A stretch of 64,000 nt of DNA from contig CM026426.1 in assembly GCA_014871385.1 (NCBI GenBank), positions 51,493,120 to 51,557,119 on the forward strand, given 5' to 3'. Origin of the DNA: Ceratodon purpureus. Lineage: Eukaryota > Streptophyta > Bryopsida > Pseudoditrichales > Ditrichaceae. The notes under the pieces are model-generated. The model ran no database searches and was not told the DNA's origin. It saw nothing but the letters and a program-made list of their open reading frames with translations. The position numbers were made by a program, and so were the translations under genes. Shown in pieces: positions 42,785 to 54,405 of this stretch. The stretch's first letter is position 1, and each line of letters starts with the position of its first letter.

Positions 42785-43600
42785 ATGCTCCGCCTAGCAC
42801 TGTTGGAAGTGGCCCAACTAATGTGGAACGACGCCCACATTACTTAGCAAATCAAGGAGATTACTTTGTCCGATACGACCTTGGCACCAGTGCATACATT
42901 TATGAGGATAGGCATTGAAAAAGGTCCAAGTCAAAGCTGCATCAGGTGGACATTTAGGACTCGCCAAGACAACGGAGCTCGTTTCCCAAACGTTTTAGAG
43001 TCCATCTTCAATAAAGTATGCTCTCCGGTATGTGAACGGTTGTAACACATGTCAACGGTCCAAGCCAACTCAACATCCTTGCTATGGGTTGCTACAGCCA
43101 ATCCCATCGGCGAACGCACTATGGAAAAAGCTATCTACTGATCTCATAGTCAAATAACCACTAAGTGGGGGTTATGACACAATTATGGTGGTGGTGGTCA
43201 AGAATATCAAGGTGGCGCGTTTTTTTCCTACCACGGAGGCAACACACTCTACCGGTATAGCTGCAATCTGTTTCAACATGTTTGGAAACTTCATGGCACG
43301 CTAATTGTGTTGATCTCAGACCTAAGACCGAACTTTGTATTAAAATTCATGGGCCAACTCCATGAGCTTCTACAGATTTAAGCGACCTCCACAAGAGCCT
43401 TTCACCCAAAGTTGGAGAGTCAAACCGAATGGATGAATCAATACTTGGAGCAACTACTTTGAATGTTTACCGCAAAGCGCCAAGACAAGTAGGCTGATCT
43501 CCTCCCTATAGCGGAATTTGAATACAACAAATTTCTTCATTTTGCAATTGGGTACTCTCATTTTTATGTTACCTATGGATACCATCCAACTCTTTTGTTT
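42784..43600 (+). pseudogene. Chromovirus integrase
   Basis: The frame resumes with the pre-integrase segment, then the zinc-binding part (GHLGLAKTTELV, then CNTCQRSKPTQHP). The catalytic core follows with first Asp (STDLIV), second Asp (LISDLRPNFV) and third residue region (ESQTEWMNQYLEQLL). Multiple stops are present. Part of the zinc domain between pre-integrase and GHLGLAK appears deleted. Confidence 0.8.
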
Positions 43601-44170
43601 TTGTTGCCTACAACGTCTCGAGTACCGTCAGGAGAGGATCGAGTTCAATTGCTACACCAGGTACATGAGGAGATAAAGACAATGATCCAAGTAGCAAGGG
43701 CACACGCAAAAAAGTTCTATGTCTGCCAATTTCAAGATCAACCTAGGTATAGAGTTGGTGACTATGTTCTCCTACGTAGTGAACACATTGCTACGAGGTC
43801 TCCATCAAAGAAGTTGGGGCCCAAAATCCTAGGACCTTTTTTGAGTTATCTCCAAGTTGTCTGATTTAGTGTACCATCCAAAGCAGCCGGCAACCCTTTG
43901 CAATTACAACGTTTTCCAGGTTGCCATTTAAGAACCCTACCGACCAAACACTACTCCTTGCCGTCGACAACTTCCCCCTCCTTCGGCTGTTAATCCAACG
44001 CGTGATTTGGAGTGGGAGGTCCACTAGATACTTGGCTCTCAATTTTTTGGTCGACACCAATACCTGCAATATTTAGTAGCATGGGAAGGATATGGCCTGA
44101 AAGTAGACTCCTAGGAACTGGCAACGCATCTTTGCAACGCGCCTCTTAGGGTTTCCAAGTTTCATTGATT
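43595..44170 (+). pseudogene. Chromovirus integrase tail and chromodomain
   Basis: The frame 43595-43864 holds the C-terminal DNA-binding part (AHAKKFYVCQ, then RYRVGDYVLLRSEH, then KLGPKILGPF). Downstream, in other frames, YLVAWEGYGLKVDS followed by ELATHLCNAP is a clear chromodomain signature. Chromodomains target such elements to heterochromatin. Stops interrupt both parts. Confidence 0.8.
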
Positions 44171-44206
44171 ACACCTAAAGGCCCCCACTCACGTTAAAGA
44201 CCTAGA

Positions 44207-44222
44207 AGGGGGGGGGGGATAA
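44207..44222 (+). other. Polypurine tract of the chromovirus
   Basis: A purine run of about ten G ending GGATAA directly precedes the 3' LTR, as expected for the plus-strand priming site. Confidence 0.8.
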
Positions 44223-44446
44223 TATTAAGAACAAGCTGGTTACCGAGTTGGGAACCTATGATCATGGGAACAATTAGTAGTTGATAGCACTTAGCCAATA
44301 GTTGACAAAAGTTAGCTAGCAGGTATCCAACTGACTCGTCTTCAAGCTACTATTTAATGCAAGTGAGGGGGCATCATCACTCACTGTGCATTCTATTACT
44401 TCATTGCCGTGTTCCGTTTTCAGTCTCAGGTTTCCACAGTCTCACA
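44223..44446 (+). repeat. Chromovirus 3' LTR
   Basis: 224 bp, aligning end to end with 31091-31314. It is followed immediately by ACTAG (44447-44451), the second half of the target duplication. Confidence 0.9.
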
Positions 44447-44451
44447 ACTAG

Positions 44452-44905
44452 GCTCCTTGTTGTGCTTCTGCAAGCGCCCGGTGCTTTGCTTAGGCAAATG
44501 GCTTAGTCATTTTAGTTTGAGGTTTGCTGGGCTAGAAAATAGGACTCTTGCCTTGGGAAATTATCACTCTTGAAGTGGACTTGTGTATATCTATGTGTCT
44601 TGCAAAATCACTCTTGGAATATCCTGTTGCTACAAAACTTCCACTTGTTGAGAATCATTGACTAAGGAAGCATAGGCCTTGAGATAGCAGAATATGTAAG
44701 ATATAGTCTCTAGATAAGGCTTTTGAAGAGACGTCATGAAATGGGAAAGAGAAGCCACAACAAAGGCAATGTCCGGCTCTGTATTTTAATGGTGCAGTAA
44801 CTTACCAACACACTCGATAGTAAGTGGGGTCCACAACCTCTACTCTCATGACGATGGAGAAACAAGTACTAAGATACACGTGAATTTCAACATCATTGTA
44901 GTCAA
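44452..44905. other. Spacer between two retroelements
   Basis: No gene or recognisable repeat is seen in these ~450 bases. Composition is mixed. Confidence 0.5.
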
Positions 44906-45040
44906 TGTTAGGCTGGGTTTCTACGACGGAGATATGAGACATTAGGAGACAAGAAGATCAAAGATGAAAGGGGGAACAAAGGTCACAGTCCGCTGGGTTT
45001 GGTCACGGTCTGACCTTGGTGTGGTCTGGAGATATCTTTC
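44906..45040 (-). repeat. 3' LTR of the 44.9-51.4 kb element
   Basis: Matches 51278-51415 over ~135 bp. Similarity ends near 45030. On the minus strand it ends in CTAACA and so has the canonical CA terminus. Confidence 0.75.
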
Positions 45041-45060
45041 CCAAGACCGATGTTCGGGGA

Positions 45061-46258
45061 CTACCTGGGGGTGATGGTCATGGGTAAGGCTACCTCTTGT
45101 GGGAAGCACATGAGGTCCATATCCATGTCCGTTGTCTCCCAGTCATGCTTTGACTGCTCCTTATCTAAGGCAACCAAGGTCTCATCGATACACCGATCCA
45201 AGAATTCTTGAAGTGTGTTGTCGGTTGTTGGAGGGTTGCTGGGACAGTACTGATATGCGTAATTGGTGATCAAGGTGGCTGCGTTACGTACCTAGCCAAC
45301 CATGTTGGCCTTGAAGGTTTCCTTTGTCTGCTCGATGGCGGTATGCTCCTGCTACAGTCAAGAAATCTCCTCGGAAGTCACTATTGCTAGGGATTGGGAG
45401 CCACTGCCCTGCTTCAGAGTTTTGTTGTCTGCAACCAAGGCTTTGCATTGTGTACCTCTAGCTTTGCTATGTGTTTGAGCAAGATCACCTTTTCCTTAGT
45501 GAGCGTGTCGACGTGCTCCTGAGTTGCTAAAAGCTCTAACTCGAGGTTCTTCACCTCGTCCCGGAGGTTGTTGAGCGTCCGAGTTGTCTCCTCCATCTGA
45601 TGGGGATATTAGACCTTGGCGGCCTCAACTTGCATGAGGGGGTTGGCGTAGGCGGTGAGGTCAGGTTGCGGATGGGTGCAGGGAGGGCTCCACTTTGTTG
45701 CTCCAGTGCCGTCCCAGCCAAAAAGTTTGTGCAGGTACCGGCTTGAATACTGGACCAAAACGCCTTCAACTACCCCAGATGGGAACTGCTCATCTTTGGG
45801 GTGCTCCTTGTTGGATGCGATGAAGTCGTGGCAGCGCTTGATGTTCACCTTGCCCTCCAAGAGTGTCTAGTATCCTTTTTTGTGGTCATGTTTTTGTGGT
45901 CCAAATCAAATAGACTAACTTCAATGTGGCTGACATGGATCTCATAGGGTGGGATAGTCATGTCGTTTGTCGTTTTTTGACAAGCTTGTCTACCATGGAG
46001 GCCTTGGGAATTGTTTGTAGAGCTAGTCCATTGTATTATGGCCCTTTTGTGGAGTGTTTGAATTAATCCGACATGGATTGCCAAGGATTTTTGCGTTCTG
46101 TTCTCTTGGTTGTCCTGACTTGGATGTGCTTTGTCATTGTTCTCCCCCAATTTTTGGGAAACCAAGGTGTCGGTGACTTGGGTGCTAATTTGAGCCTCGG
46201 CAGTCAGAGCATTGTGAAAGTCCCCTAGGCTAAGCACAGGGAAGGTAATGGGAGCCAA
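45061..46258 (-). pseudogene. Integrase C-terminus and downstream coiled-coil ORF
   Basis: The frame 45845-46258 continues after the integrase tail (APITFPVLSLGDF). Frames 45609-45860 and 45414-45596 follow, the second being a leucine/glutamate-rich coiled coil (LRDEVKNLELELLATQEHVD), and 45061-45273 ends it. This is sequence beyond the usual end of pol, similar in layout to the accessory ORFs of the other elements here. Several stops and one frame change are present. Confidence 0.55.
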
Positions 46259-47235
46259 TGTATGATAATATTTGAGTTTCGTGGTGTTGACAATGGTGGC
46301 TTGTGGATCATAATAATTGTTGTTGACTAGAAGTACCGCGTTGTTAGATAGAGCTAACTGAACTTTGTAGGGGCCGTTCCAGATGGACTCGAATTTGGTT
46401 TTCCGAAGCTTGGGATCACGTGGGCACCATAAGACTTGATCTCCTATTTGGAATAGCCTAGGAGGTCTGGAAGCTTGGAAATATTTGGCGGTGACTTCCT
46501 GTTTACAATTTATATTTTCAATAGCTAGTGCTTGGATTTCTTCTAAGTGGTGGATATCTTATAGCCGAACAGCCATGACTCGATGCGGGCTTAATCCTTG
46601 GTTTGCAAGGAACTGAATGTGGGTGCTATGTACTCCGTGGGCAGTAAGGGTTGGGTCCCATAAACGAGCCTAAAGGGACTAGCCTGTTTGGCACTCTTGG
46701 TGGCCACCTTGTAAGCCCAAAGGGCTCCTGGAAGCAATCGTTCCAATCAGCTTGGTTGGCGTAGAGAAACCGACGGTGCATGTTTATTAGTGTCTTGTTG
46801 GTGGACTCTTCTTGGCCATTTCCTTGCGGGTAGTAGACATTACTAGTTTGATGCTTGATGATGTGGTTATCCAAGAGGTTCTCAATGATTGAGTTTATAA
46901 AGTACGTTCCTTGGTCTGAAACAATTTCCATGGGGCAACCAAAACGGGTGATAATATTTTCATATATAAATGTGGCGGTAACCACAAGAGTGTTGTTTCG
47001 GAGGGGTCTCGCTTCCACCCACTTGGTAGTGTAGTCTGTGGCTGATAGGATACATTTGTATTCTTGGCGCGTGGCTGGGCGTATGGACCAACGAAATCCA
47101 AGCCCTAGCATTGAAAAGATCCGAGTGGTTGTATGGATTTGAGGGGTACCCGGCCTTGGTGCATGGAAATTCGTGGTTGATACTTTGGCAGGCATCGCAA
47201 TATACGCATATACATCCTTGTATAGCATTGGCCAC
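46259..47235 (-). pseudogene. Integrase of the 44.9-51.4 kb element
   Basis: The core is at 46626-47228 with YTTKWVEARPL, a region around SDQGTYFINSIIENLL carrying the second Asp, and YYPQGNGQEESTNKTL with the third catalytic residue. The C-terminal DNA-binding part at 46299-46500 includes GDQVLWCPRDPKLRKTKFES. The zinc-binding region above 47235 is disrupted. Confidence 0.8.
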
Positions 47236-47327
47236 CGATATTCTGTAGTGAGTATTATTTTAATGGTGGTCTCAGGTCCTTGGTATCCTTTTGTAGGGCC
47301 GTCGTGAATGGTTGATACTATTGACTC

Positions 47328-48820
47328 CTACTGTGACGTTGGTATTCCCAGACGGAGTTCTTGGTCGGCGCCACGGCGGTATAACTTACATTGGATCACG
47401 GTATAAGGGAGCGTGGTGCAAACAAAACTGATCATCCTGCTTCTAGTCAGTCCTGTGGCTGTGAGTCCCTTGGTCAAGTATTCTATGATATCACTTCGCC
47501 AATCATCCTGGGAGGCCGTGGTTATGCTGGCAGTTTGGGGATATGGTTCATTGAAGGAGTCGTCAATGCCTTTCTCGGTTGCATGGGAATCTCTGGAAAG
47601 GTAATCGGCTCCTACATGCCGTTTGTTTGGGACATATACGACCTCAAAGTCGTATTTAAGAAGTATCATAATCCACCTGACCACTCGTCTTGTTACCAAA
47701 GGTTGGTTGACCAGGTAAGAGAGGCTCTGATGTCATCCATGAAACGAAATTAATTGCCCATTAAGTAGTGTCGAATTTTTTTGACCGTGTAGATCATAGC
47801 AAGGGCTTCCCATTCTGCAGTCGAGTAGTTGCGCTCGGCTTGATTTAGGAGGCGACTAGCATAGGCGACAGGCTGGTCATATTTGCCATGGAGAGTTTGG
47901 GCCAACATGACTCCCATGGCAATGTTGGAAGCGTCTGTCTGGACGTGGAATGGCTTGGTCCAATCAGGAGCGATCAATATATGAGCTTTGGAGTAGGCTT
48001 CCTTGATTTGTTCGAGGGTGGCTTGGGCAGCGAAGGTCCAATCCTTGGGGTATGTGTACTTAGCATGATTTTGGGCTGTAATGGAGGTTGTGATATGTGC
48101 CAGATTTTCTATGTAAATTCTATTAAACTGAGATAATCCTAAGAGACGTTCTACACCTTTTCGATTTGTTGGTGGTGTCATATTCAAAATATCTTGGATT
48201 TTCTCGGGGTCTGGGAGTTATCCATGCTTACAGACGATGTATCCCAAGATGACCCCGGCATAAAAGAGGAATATGCATTTTTCTGCATTGAGGCTAACGC
48301 CATTGGTTCAGCAAGCATGGAAAATCTGTTGTTAATGTGTAACATGGTCTTCCATTTGTCCATAGACAGTTCCATCGTCCAAGTAGATACAAAGAAACTA
48401 TTTCAAACAAGGTCGGAAAATCAACTCCATGACCTTCTGGAAGGTCATGGGGACATTTTTAGCTCCAAAAGGCATTATTTTGAACTAATAAGGCCTTCAC
48501 TCCGTGGAAAACGCGGTCTTGTTTTTGTCCTGTTCGGCCAAGGCTACCTGGTAGAACTCTGAAAAACAATCTAGGAAAGAGTACATTTCATGGTCGGCAA
48601 CCTCGTCTATAATTTCCTCCATGTAAGGCAGTAGATAGTGATCCTTCTTGGTAGCAACGATGAGTTTACAAAAATCTACACAGATTTGCAAGGTGCCATT
48701 CTTTTTTGGAATAATTACCATGGGAGATGACAAAGGTGGAGAGTCGACAGGTGATATGAACTTCGCTTTCAAGAGTTTATCCAACTCGGCTTTGACCCAC
48801 GTGGCATAGTTTGGATTCAT
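47328..48820 (-). pseudogene. Reverse transcriptase and RNase H of the 44.9-51.4 kb element
   Basis: RT begins at 48820 (WVKAELDKLLKAKFISPV, then MVIIPKKNGTLQICVDF, then SFLDCFSEFYQVALAEQD). A frame change follows, with the catalytic box as LDDGTVYG near 48370. RT continues at 47750-48187 (RKGVERLLGLSQFN) into RNase H (FHVQTDASNIAMGVMLAQ, then YSTAEWEALAMIYTVKK). The end of RNase H and linker are at 47328-47699 (VPNKRHVGADYLSR). Confidence 0.85.
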
Positions 48821-49119
48821 TTAATATCGTCTCTGCTCGACTAGAGCAGCATCTGGGATTAAATCCATGGTCTGCTCGGCTATAGTTCAAGGTATTCCTT
48901 GGAAATCTTCATGTCTTCATGCAAATATGGTATGGTATTCATGGAAGAGAGCAATGGCAGATTGTTTAATAGTGCTTGGTGCATCGGCAATGATCTCGAT
49001 ATACTGTGGTTTTTTGTTAGTACCTAAATTGATAAATTCCACCTGTTCCTTGGCACCGTGAATCCATCCCGTGATGACTTCTTTCTGGAGGGCCTGGGTA
49101 GCTAGGACTCCATTGATGG

Positions 49120-50028
49120 TTATTGATTCTCTAACCTCCTTAGAAAAGTGATATGGGGTTTGGCAACCAAGCTTGCCAAGTGTATCTCAGCTAGGGAAAC
49201 AAAGTCGGGGTTGGCTTGGAAAACGAGGGCTTTCTGCTCTGATGAGAGACCCTCAATCCAGTTAGTCCCTGCTTTGTGTCTAATTTGGTTGGCCTTGGTC
49301 CAAGTTATGCAGCTATCTATTAAAATGACCACGATCTTGCCTTGTCGTTGTATCCAAATTTGATTTCTTGACCAATCATGTATGCTATTCATGTCTCGGA
49401 GCTAGGGTTGTCCAAGGATTATTGGGAAGCTAATGCTGTCTTGCATATCAATTACAACAACGGTAGCTGGAGCTGACACATCGTATGTGGTAATAGCTAT
49501 GGCCAATAATATTTCTAATGGTGTCACTCGGGCGTCATTGGCCATGCGCAATATGAATTGTGCCCTCTTAGGTGATGGTAATCCCAAGTGTTCTTGGAGG
49601 TGATTACTCATCGCATTTACACTTGATCCTCCTTCCACTAACACATTGCCGAGTTCATGACTTCCAAGGTGCAAGTGGATGACTGCAGCATATGGGTCTA
49701 GCATGGTAGCGTTTACCTTGATGATTGCTCGATCTGGGGTGGTTGCTGGCATTGAAGCTTGCTGTAAATACCTTTGAGCTCGGGGCTTAATTGGATCAGC
49801 CTCACCAAGGTGACGGTGACAATGGTATCGTCTAAGAGTTTCTGTATGCCTGAGTCTAACATGGGCGTTTCTAGTCCCTATTGGAGTTCTCTGCGGATGT
49901 TGTGCATTCGTTCCTAGTGTTGCTCGAAAAATAGTTTCCAATGTTCCACCACATGATTGTATTAGTAGCCTTCGAGCGCGTGGTGATGAGAGCGGTGCAC
50001 ATAGTAGACACACTGGTTTTAGCCCCAT
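49120..50028 (-). pseudogene. Protease of the 44.9-51.4 kb element
   Basis: The aspartic protease region reads VLVEGGSSVNAMS, with Glu where Asp is expected in the D-G motif. It ends with SFPIILGQP, where a stop follows. The frame 49120-49392 continues the pol leader. Loss of the catalytic Asp would inactivate the protease. Confidence 0.7.
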
Positions 50029-50142
50029 GGACTTTGGTCAGGGTCACCCCTCCACTTCGTAGCGCAATATTGGTCCTTGGATTTTTGGTAAGTATGGATC
50101 CATGGCCGCCCGTGGAATTGCGTGTTTGTACCCATCGTTGTC

Positions 50143-51240
50143 TTAGTATGCGGCACTAACTTTGTCGATGTTGAAGGGAGCTACACTTCCAACAAGCATC
50201 ACTTTGACTAGACTGAAAAGCGTCCACGTTAACTTCCTCTGGAAACATGGCGGCCAAGGTTGGCCGGGGTTGTCATTTATCATTTGGGCTAGTACCGTTT
50301 GGCGTGAACCAGCATTGTCCATTGTGTATTTTCCCGCAGGTAGTGCATGGAGCCAAGAGCGGCCGAGCATCCAAAAGAAAGGTGGGCAAGGGTAAGAGTC
50401 GAGCTTGGGTCTTATGAAGGGCACTGAGTTCTCTACTAATGTTGTTGGCGGCAGTAACGATGTCATGGAGCGTCTTGACGCCTCGGATAACAATTCTTTG
50501 TTGAATCCATGGTAGCAAATCTTTTTTAAACCACTCACACAAGTAGTCGTCCTCAAGTCGTTGGCTAAGTTTATCAGCTAGCTATTTAAATCTATCATAG
50601 AACTTTTCCACAGGTTCATTTCTCGCCTCTATTATGCTGCCCAAGGCACGCAAAATTTTAGAGCTGGTTTTGAGTTTTCTAAATTTTTCCAGGATCCTTT
50701 GATTCCGTATCTTCCCAGTTGGCATGGGTATCCTTGGTCTCAAAATCAATGTACCACTTAACATGATGTCCTAGGAGTGTTGTGCCAAAAATATTTAGCA
50801 GGTCCGCAGGGTTATTAATTCCATTGGTATGTGCGATAACTTTAAAGCGGTGTATGTGCCAAACATGATCACCTATTCATCAAAAATTGGGTAGGGAATT
50901 TTGGGTTGCTTGACCCGCCTTTCTTGATCACTGCCACTGGTTTTAGCAGTGAGGTTTCTTTGTGGAAGAGTGGCTAACCGGAGTGGTTCTAAGGGTGCTT
51001 TGGAGGCCTATGGAGTTACGTGATTGGCCTCTTGTAAGGTCTGATATTGTATGCTAAGCATTTCTAGCTTGGCATTAGTAGCGTCGTTTTCTGCTGCTAA
51101 GTTTGTCATTTGCTGTTTCATCCATTGTTGGAATTCTTTCCTGGCATTCAATGTAATCTTATTGAGCATTTTCTTCTGCTTCATTATTTCGTTCGGTGGC
51201 GACTTTCCTTGGTGGCATGGTGGTAGTTTGGGAGAAGGTT
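50143..51240 (-). pseudogene. Gag of the 44.9-51.4 kb element
   Basis: A capsid-like segment is at 50582-50800 (includes VEKFYDRFK). A CX2CX3HX3C knuckle (CTTCGKIHNGQC) is at ~50310-50345 in frame 50273-50542. A Glu/Arg-rich N-terminus at ~51190-51220 starts MPPRKVATERN. Multiple stops are present. Confidence 0.75.
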
Positions 51241-51255
51241 TTATCTCAGCATTCC

Positions 51256-51277
51256 ATCCCTAGCATGGTCGCCAAAA
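51256..51277 (-). other. Primer-binding site candidate
   Basis: On the minus strand TTTTGGCGACCATGCTAGGG follows the LTR end. It resembles the TGGCGCCGTTGCC-type primer site of Athila/Tat-like gypsy elements but is not exact. Confidence 0.55.
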
Positions 51278-51415
51278 TGTTAGGCTGGGTTTCTACACTG
51301 GTTATGTGAGACATTAGGAGACGGCGAGATCAAAGGTGAAAAGGCGAATAAAGGTCACAGTCCTTTGGGTTTGGTCACGTTCTTACCTTAGTGTGGCGTG
51401 GAGAAGGTTTTATAT
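51278..51415 (-). repeat. 5' LTR of the 44.9-51.4 kb element
   Basis: Pairs with 44906-45040. On the minus strand an ATATAAAA word just outside (near 51410) could be a TATA box, which would mean the LTR reaches further than the matched part. Confidence 0.7.
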
Positions 51416-51672
51416 TGTCCCTACACTTATAAGTGATGGCAGTGCCATATAGTCTACGGAGCCTTGGTATGAATGCGGGAGCGGAGAAGGTTAGTTCATA
51501 GTGCTTACTCAATTAATAGAAGCTACATATGGCAGTTCGATCAAACGTAGTATGTCTGGGATGTCCACACATGGTTCTTTCTTCTAGTTTTTGTGCTCGC
51601 AAAAGCATTGTCGGATTCGACGGACCACTTTTGGTTGAGCCAGCATGTAGATATAGCACATGGAAAATATTC
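51416..51672. other. Spacer with a repeated GGATCCGACG-like segment
   Basis: Includes, at ~51608-51650, a segment (GGATTCGACGGACCACTTTT, then GAGCCAGCATG) that recurs in diverged form at ~52757 and ~53180. No gene is seen. Confidence 0.4.
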
Positions 51673-52533
51673 TTTAACCCCTAAAGTTCTCAGTGTATTT
51701 TTCATCGAAACTGCCTCAAAACAGCCCCTCTTCAAAGCATGGTGGATTTTGCAAACTAAGAGTCTTTTTCAGTACATCTAACCGTAAGATCTTGTAGCTA
51801 ACTTCTATGTCTACATGCCCACCAAATCTCATACACTCAATCCTCACCAATTGCAAGATCGTAACGTTCAAAATAGAAAAACAAGTTTTTTTTCCCTGCA
51901 AAAAAAGGGGACAACAAAGTTTTGAAGGTCCAAAAAACCATTTTTATAAGTAGATATGGAAAGAAGATCTCCATATTATTGTTCCTAAGTGATTTTGGTA
52001 CATGTACACATATATATCATATTCAAAAAAGTTGTAGAAGGTTTCCAAAAAAATCATTTTCTGATGGAGGGTATGCTAAAATTCACATACAAAGGCCGTT
52101 TTTTGACAATAAAAATAGCATATTTAAAATTCTTGGATTGAAAATCCAAACGATGAAAACATGCTCTACTGCCTTATCTATAAATAGAAATTTTTATTTT
52201 CGAAAATTATCAAAATCTCAATTTTTGGTGGGATTTTAAAGTTTCGTCTTGGGGCAGATTTTGGCAGATTTGGGCAGTTTTGAGCAGAATTTGCGGCATT
52301 CACAGTGGCTTAGAAAATTTCAGCAGCTGCCCAACGAGTAGCGTTTGACACTTAAACCTTCATAACTTTTGATCCCAATGTCGGAATTGAAAATAAAAAT
52401 ATGCACACGGAGCTCTTTGAACGGCACACCTCCATTTAAAATTTCAAAAAATCTTGATTTAAATTGAAGTTGTAGGTACATGCCTAAATTTTAAAAAAGC
52501 CCAAATGTGGCAAATTGTCCCTTAGGGGTTAAA
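51673..52533 (+). mobile_element. MITE-like element, 861-bp copy
   Basis: Terminal inverted repeats TTTAACCCCTAA and TTAGGGGTTAAA are perfect for 12 bp, and for 15 bp if the flanking TTC/GAA is included. The internal sequence is AT-rich with no transposase. The ends match the 211-bp copy at 1491-1701 in inverted orientation. Size and structure fit a non-autonomous DNA transposon, superfamily not determined. Confidence 0.8.
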
Positions 52534-53408
52534 GAAATGAGGTATGAAGCTCAAATAATTGATCATAAAGACTAATTTGGTAACTTTATAGAGGTTTGGA
52601 CGTATGCTTTAATTGAATTTAGAGAGTTGGTGGCAGATGAAGATATTTCTGAGTACCAGTCAAATCCAAGAAGTCACTATCAAATCTTAACGGTCCATTT
52701 CCAAGTTGAGCCAACATGGGGTTCCTTGAGTTGGTGTCGTAGCCTAAAAGCACTATTGGATCCAACAGACCACTTTCAAGGAGAGACAATAGAAGTAATA
52801 TTCAGTTGGAATTGAGGTGACTTTTTAAAATCAAATCCAGCTAGTTTTATTTCTGGCTACAAGCATCTTAGAGGATTATTCCACCGTCACCATCAAAATT
52901 GAGTGCCAAAATTGGCAGCTATTATTTTAGAGAACTTAGTATGAAGGTGATACAATACTATTTATGAAGTTGACTACTTGTTATAGTTGCACAAAAACTA
53001 GAACTTTCCACGTGGTTGACGAATGAGATGAATGAAAGACAAAAGTTGCTAATGAAAGAAGGAGTGTTACCGTTTTGTTGGATAATTCAAAATTAATCAC
53101 TGTCAGATCGGACGAGCCGTTTCTAAGGAGTGGCAAAATGGGGTTACTCCGCATTGATGTCATGCCTAAAACCCACTGTTGGATCCGACGAATCACTTTC
53201 GAACTGAGCCAACATGGACAAAACCACAACTTTCTGTACCGCCCAAAAGATTAGAAGAATCCGATAGCTAGGCAATGCTTGGATCCGCAACTCTTGGGGC
53301 ATAGACACGGGTGAAAATATCCACTCACCACTGTGATGGCCTTGCCATGTAGTCTTATTCTAAAGATTTGGCTTGAGCCACAATATAAGTGAAAGCGAGT
53401 AAAATGAG
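52534..53408. other. Spacer with two diverged repeats
   Basis: AT-rich, with no gene. Segments at ~52757-52790 and ~53180-53222 share TTGGATCC(A/G)AC(A/G) and CCACTTTC or CACTTTC with 51608-51650, and in two of the three GAGCCAACATGG is close by. This is an old dispersed or tandem repeat. Confidence 0.45.
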
Positions 53409-53898
53409 TGATAGAGGGAGGATTTACCAACTAAACCCTAACGTCTACAAACCCATCAAAACCCTACAAAACCCAATGCATTCAAGTACCCAAACCACTC
53501 ATAACAAGCTAGAAACATAGAATACAAGTGGAGAGAACAGTCAAAACTGCAATTAATGAGTAAAAAAAGCCCATAACCATAGTACAGCAACCTCAAATTC
53601 CTCTAACTCCAACTGCTCTAGTCTAGAATGATTACAAGAAACCCTAAACCTGCCTCTTAAACCCCCTGGAAACCCGGCAGCTATCATCTAGTTGATGGAT
53701 AGAGTTCATCCAATTGACTGGATAGAGTTCATCCAATCGGCTAAATAGAGTTCATCCAGTCGGCTGGATAGATTTCATCTAGTTGGTTGAACAGAGTTCA
53801 TCCAAATGACTGGATGACTGTTTGGGAACTGCAAAGGTAAAAACTGAGGAGGACTTAGAGGGAAACAAAGAGGGGAAGAGGGGAATCTCCGGTTAACA
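53409..53898 (-). repeat. 3' LTR of element A
   Basis: On the minus strand it starts TGTTAACCGGAG and ends CCCTCTATCA. It matches the solo LTR at 59953-60408. Both contain a 24-25 bp sub-repeat (GAGTTCATCCAGTCGGCT type), here at ~53695-53820. Confidence 0.85.
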
Positions 53899-53916
53899 TT
53901 ATCCCCCTTTTTCTAG
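53899..53916 (-). other. Polypurine tract of element A
   Basis: Minus strand AGAAAAAGGGGGATAA abuts the LTR start. It shows that the internal region lies above this coordinate and that this is the 3' LTR. Confidence 0.8.
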
Positions 53917-54405
53917 TAGTTCTATCCTCAAAACGCGAGTGCTGTGGAAAAAAGAGGGAATGCAACCCAGGCCATAAATGATGCTAAAGCTCAAAAAGGT
54001 TCTAAAAAAAACAGTCCGAACGAAGGCAACTCATCCGTAGCCTAAATCCAGTGAAAAATATCCTACAAGCTGATGGGCGGCTGTGTAAGAGTCGGCTATC
54101 TCGCTGGTGAAGCGTCGTCGTCCATCAGCCAAGGCTGGAAGTCGGGGTCACGCTCCTCAAACCGCATTAGCCATCGCTGTTGTCGCTGGAAGTCGACATG
54201 CTGGCCGGCGAGGGCGGCTTCAAGGTCGCGGTGCTTGGTTGTGACATAGTCGCGCACATCGCGACTAAGGTCTCGAGGTGGGGATGTGAATTTTGTTCAT
54301 GAGCACGCCAAAGTCAGATGATGGTTCGAGGGAACCTTGGGAAGGTGTGCCGTTGGAATCGTCTGGCGGTCCTCCTGAAGAACCGTTGGAGTGAAGTTGC
54401 GGAGG
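53917..54405. other. Element A region between last ORF and polypurine tract
   Basis: No clear ORF. The sequence encodes minus-strand fragments (54297-54533) overlapping the ORF above. Probably the 3' untranslated region of element A. Confidence 0.4.

Larger units (their letters stand above)
31091..44446 (+). mobile_element. Ty3/gypsy chromovirus, RT-deleted, with nested insertion
   Basis: Two 224-bp LTRs are bounded by ACTAG duplications. Between them, on the plus strand, are decayed gag with CCHC knuckle, protease, RNase H, integrase and a chromodomain. RT is missing between the protease-RT linker and RNase H. About 7.4 kb of unrelated DNA (35.33-42.78 kb) splits RNase H from integrase. Many stops and frameshifts show it is old. 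Confidence 0.9.
44906..51415 (-). mobile_element. Ty3/gypsy element with extra coiled-coil ORF
   Basis: Short LTR-like repeats (~135 bp) at 44906 and 51278 share TGTTAGGCTGGGTTTCTAC, GAGACATTAGGAGAC and GGTCACAGTCC. Between them on the minus strand are gag with a zinc knuckle, protease, RT, RNase H and integrase in gypsy order, then an additional ORF region. Frequent frameshifts and stops show it is inactive. Outer LTR edges are uncertain and no target duplication was confirmed. Confidence 0.85.
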
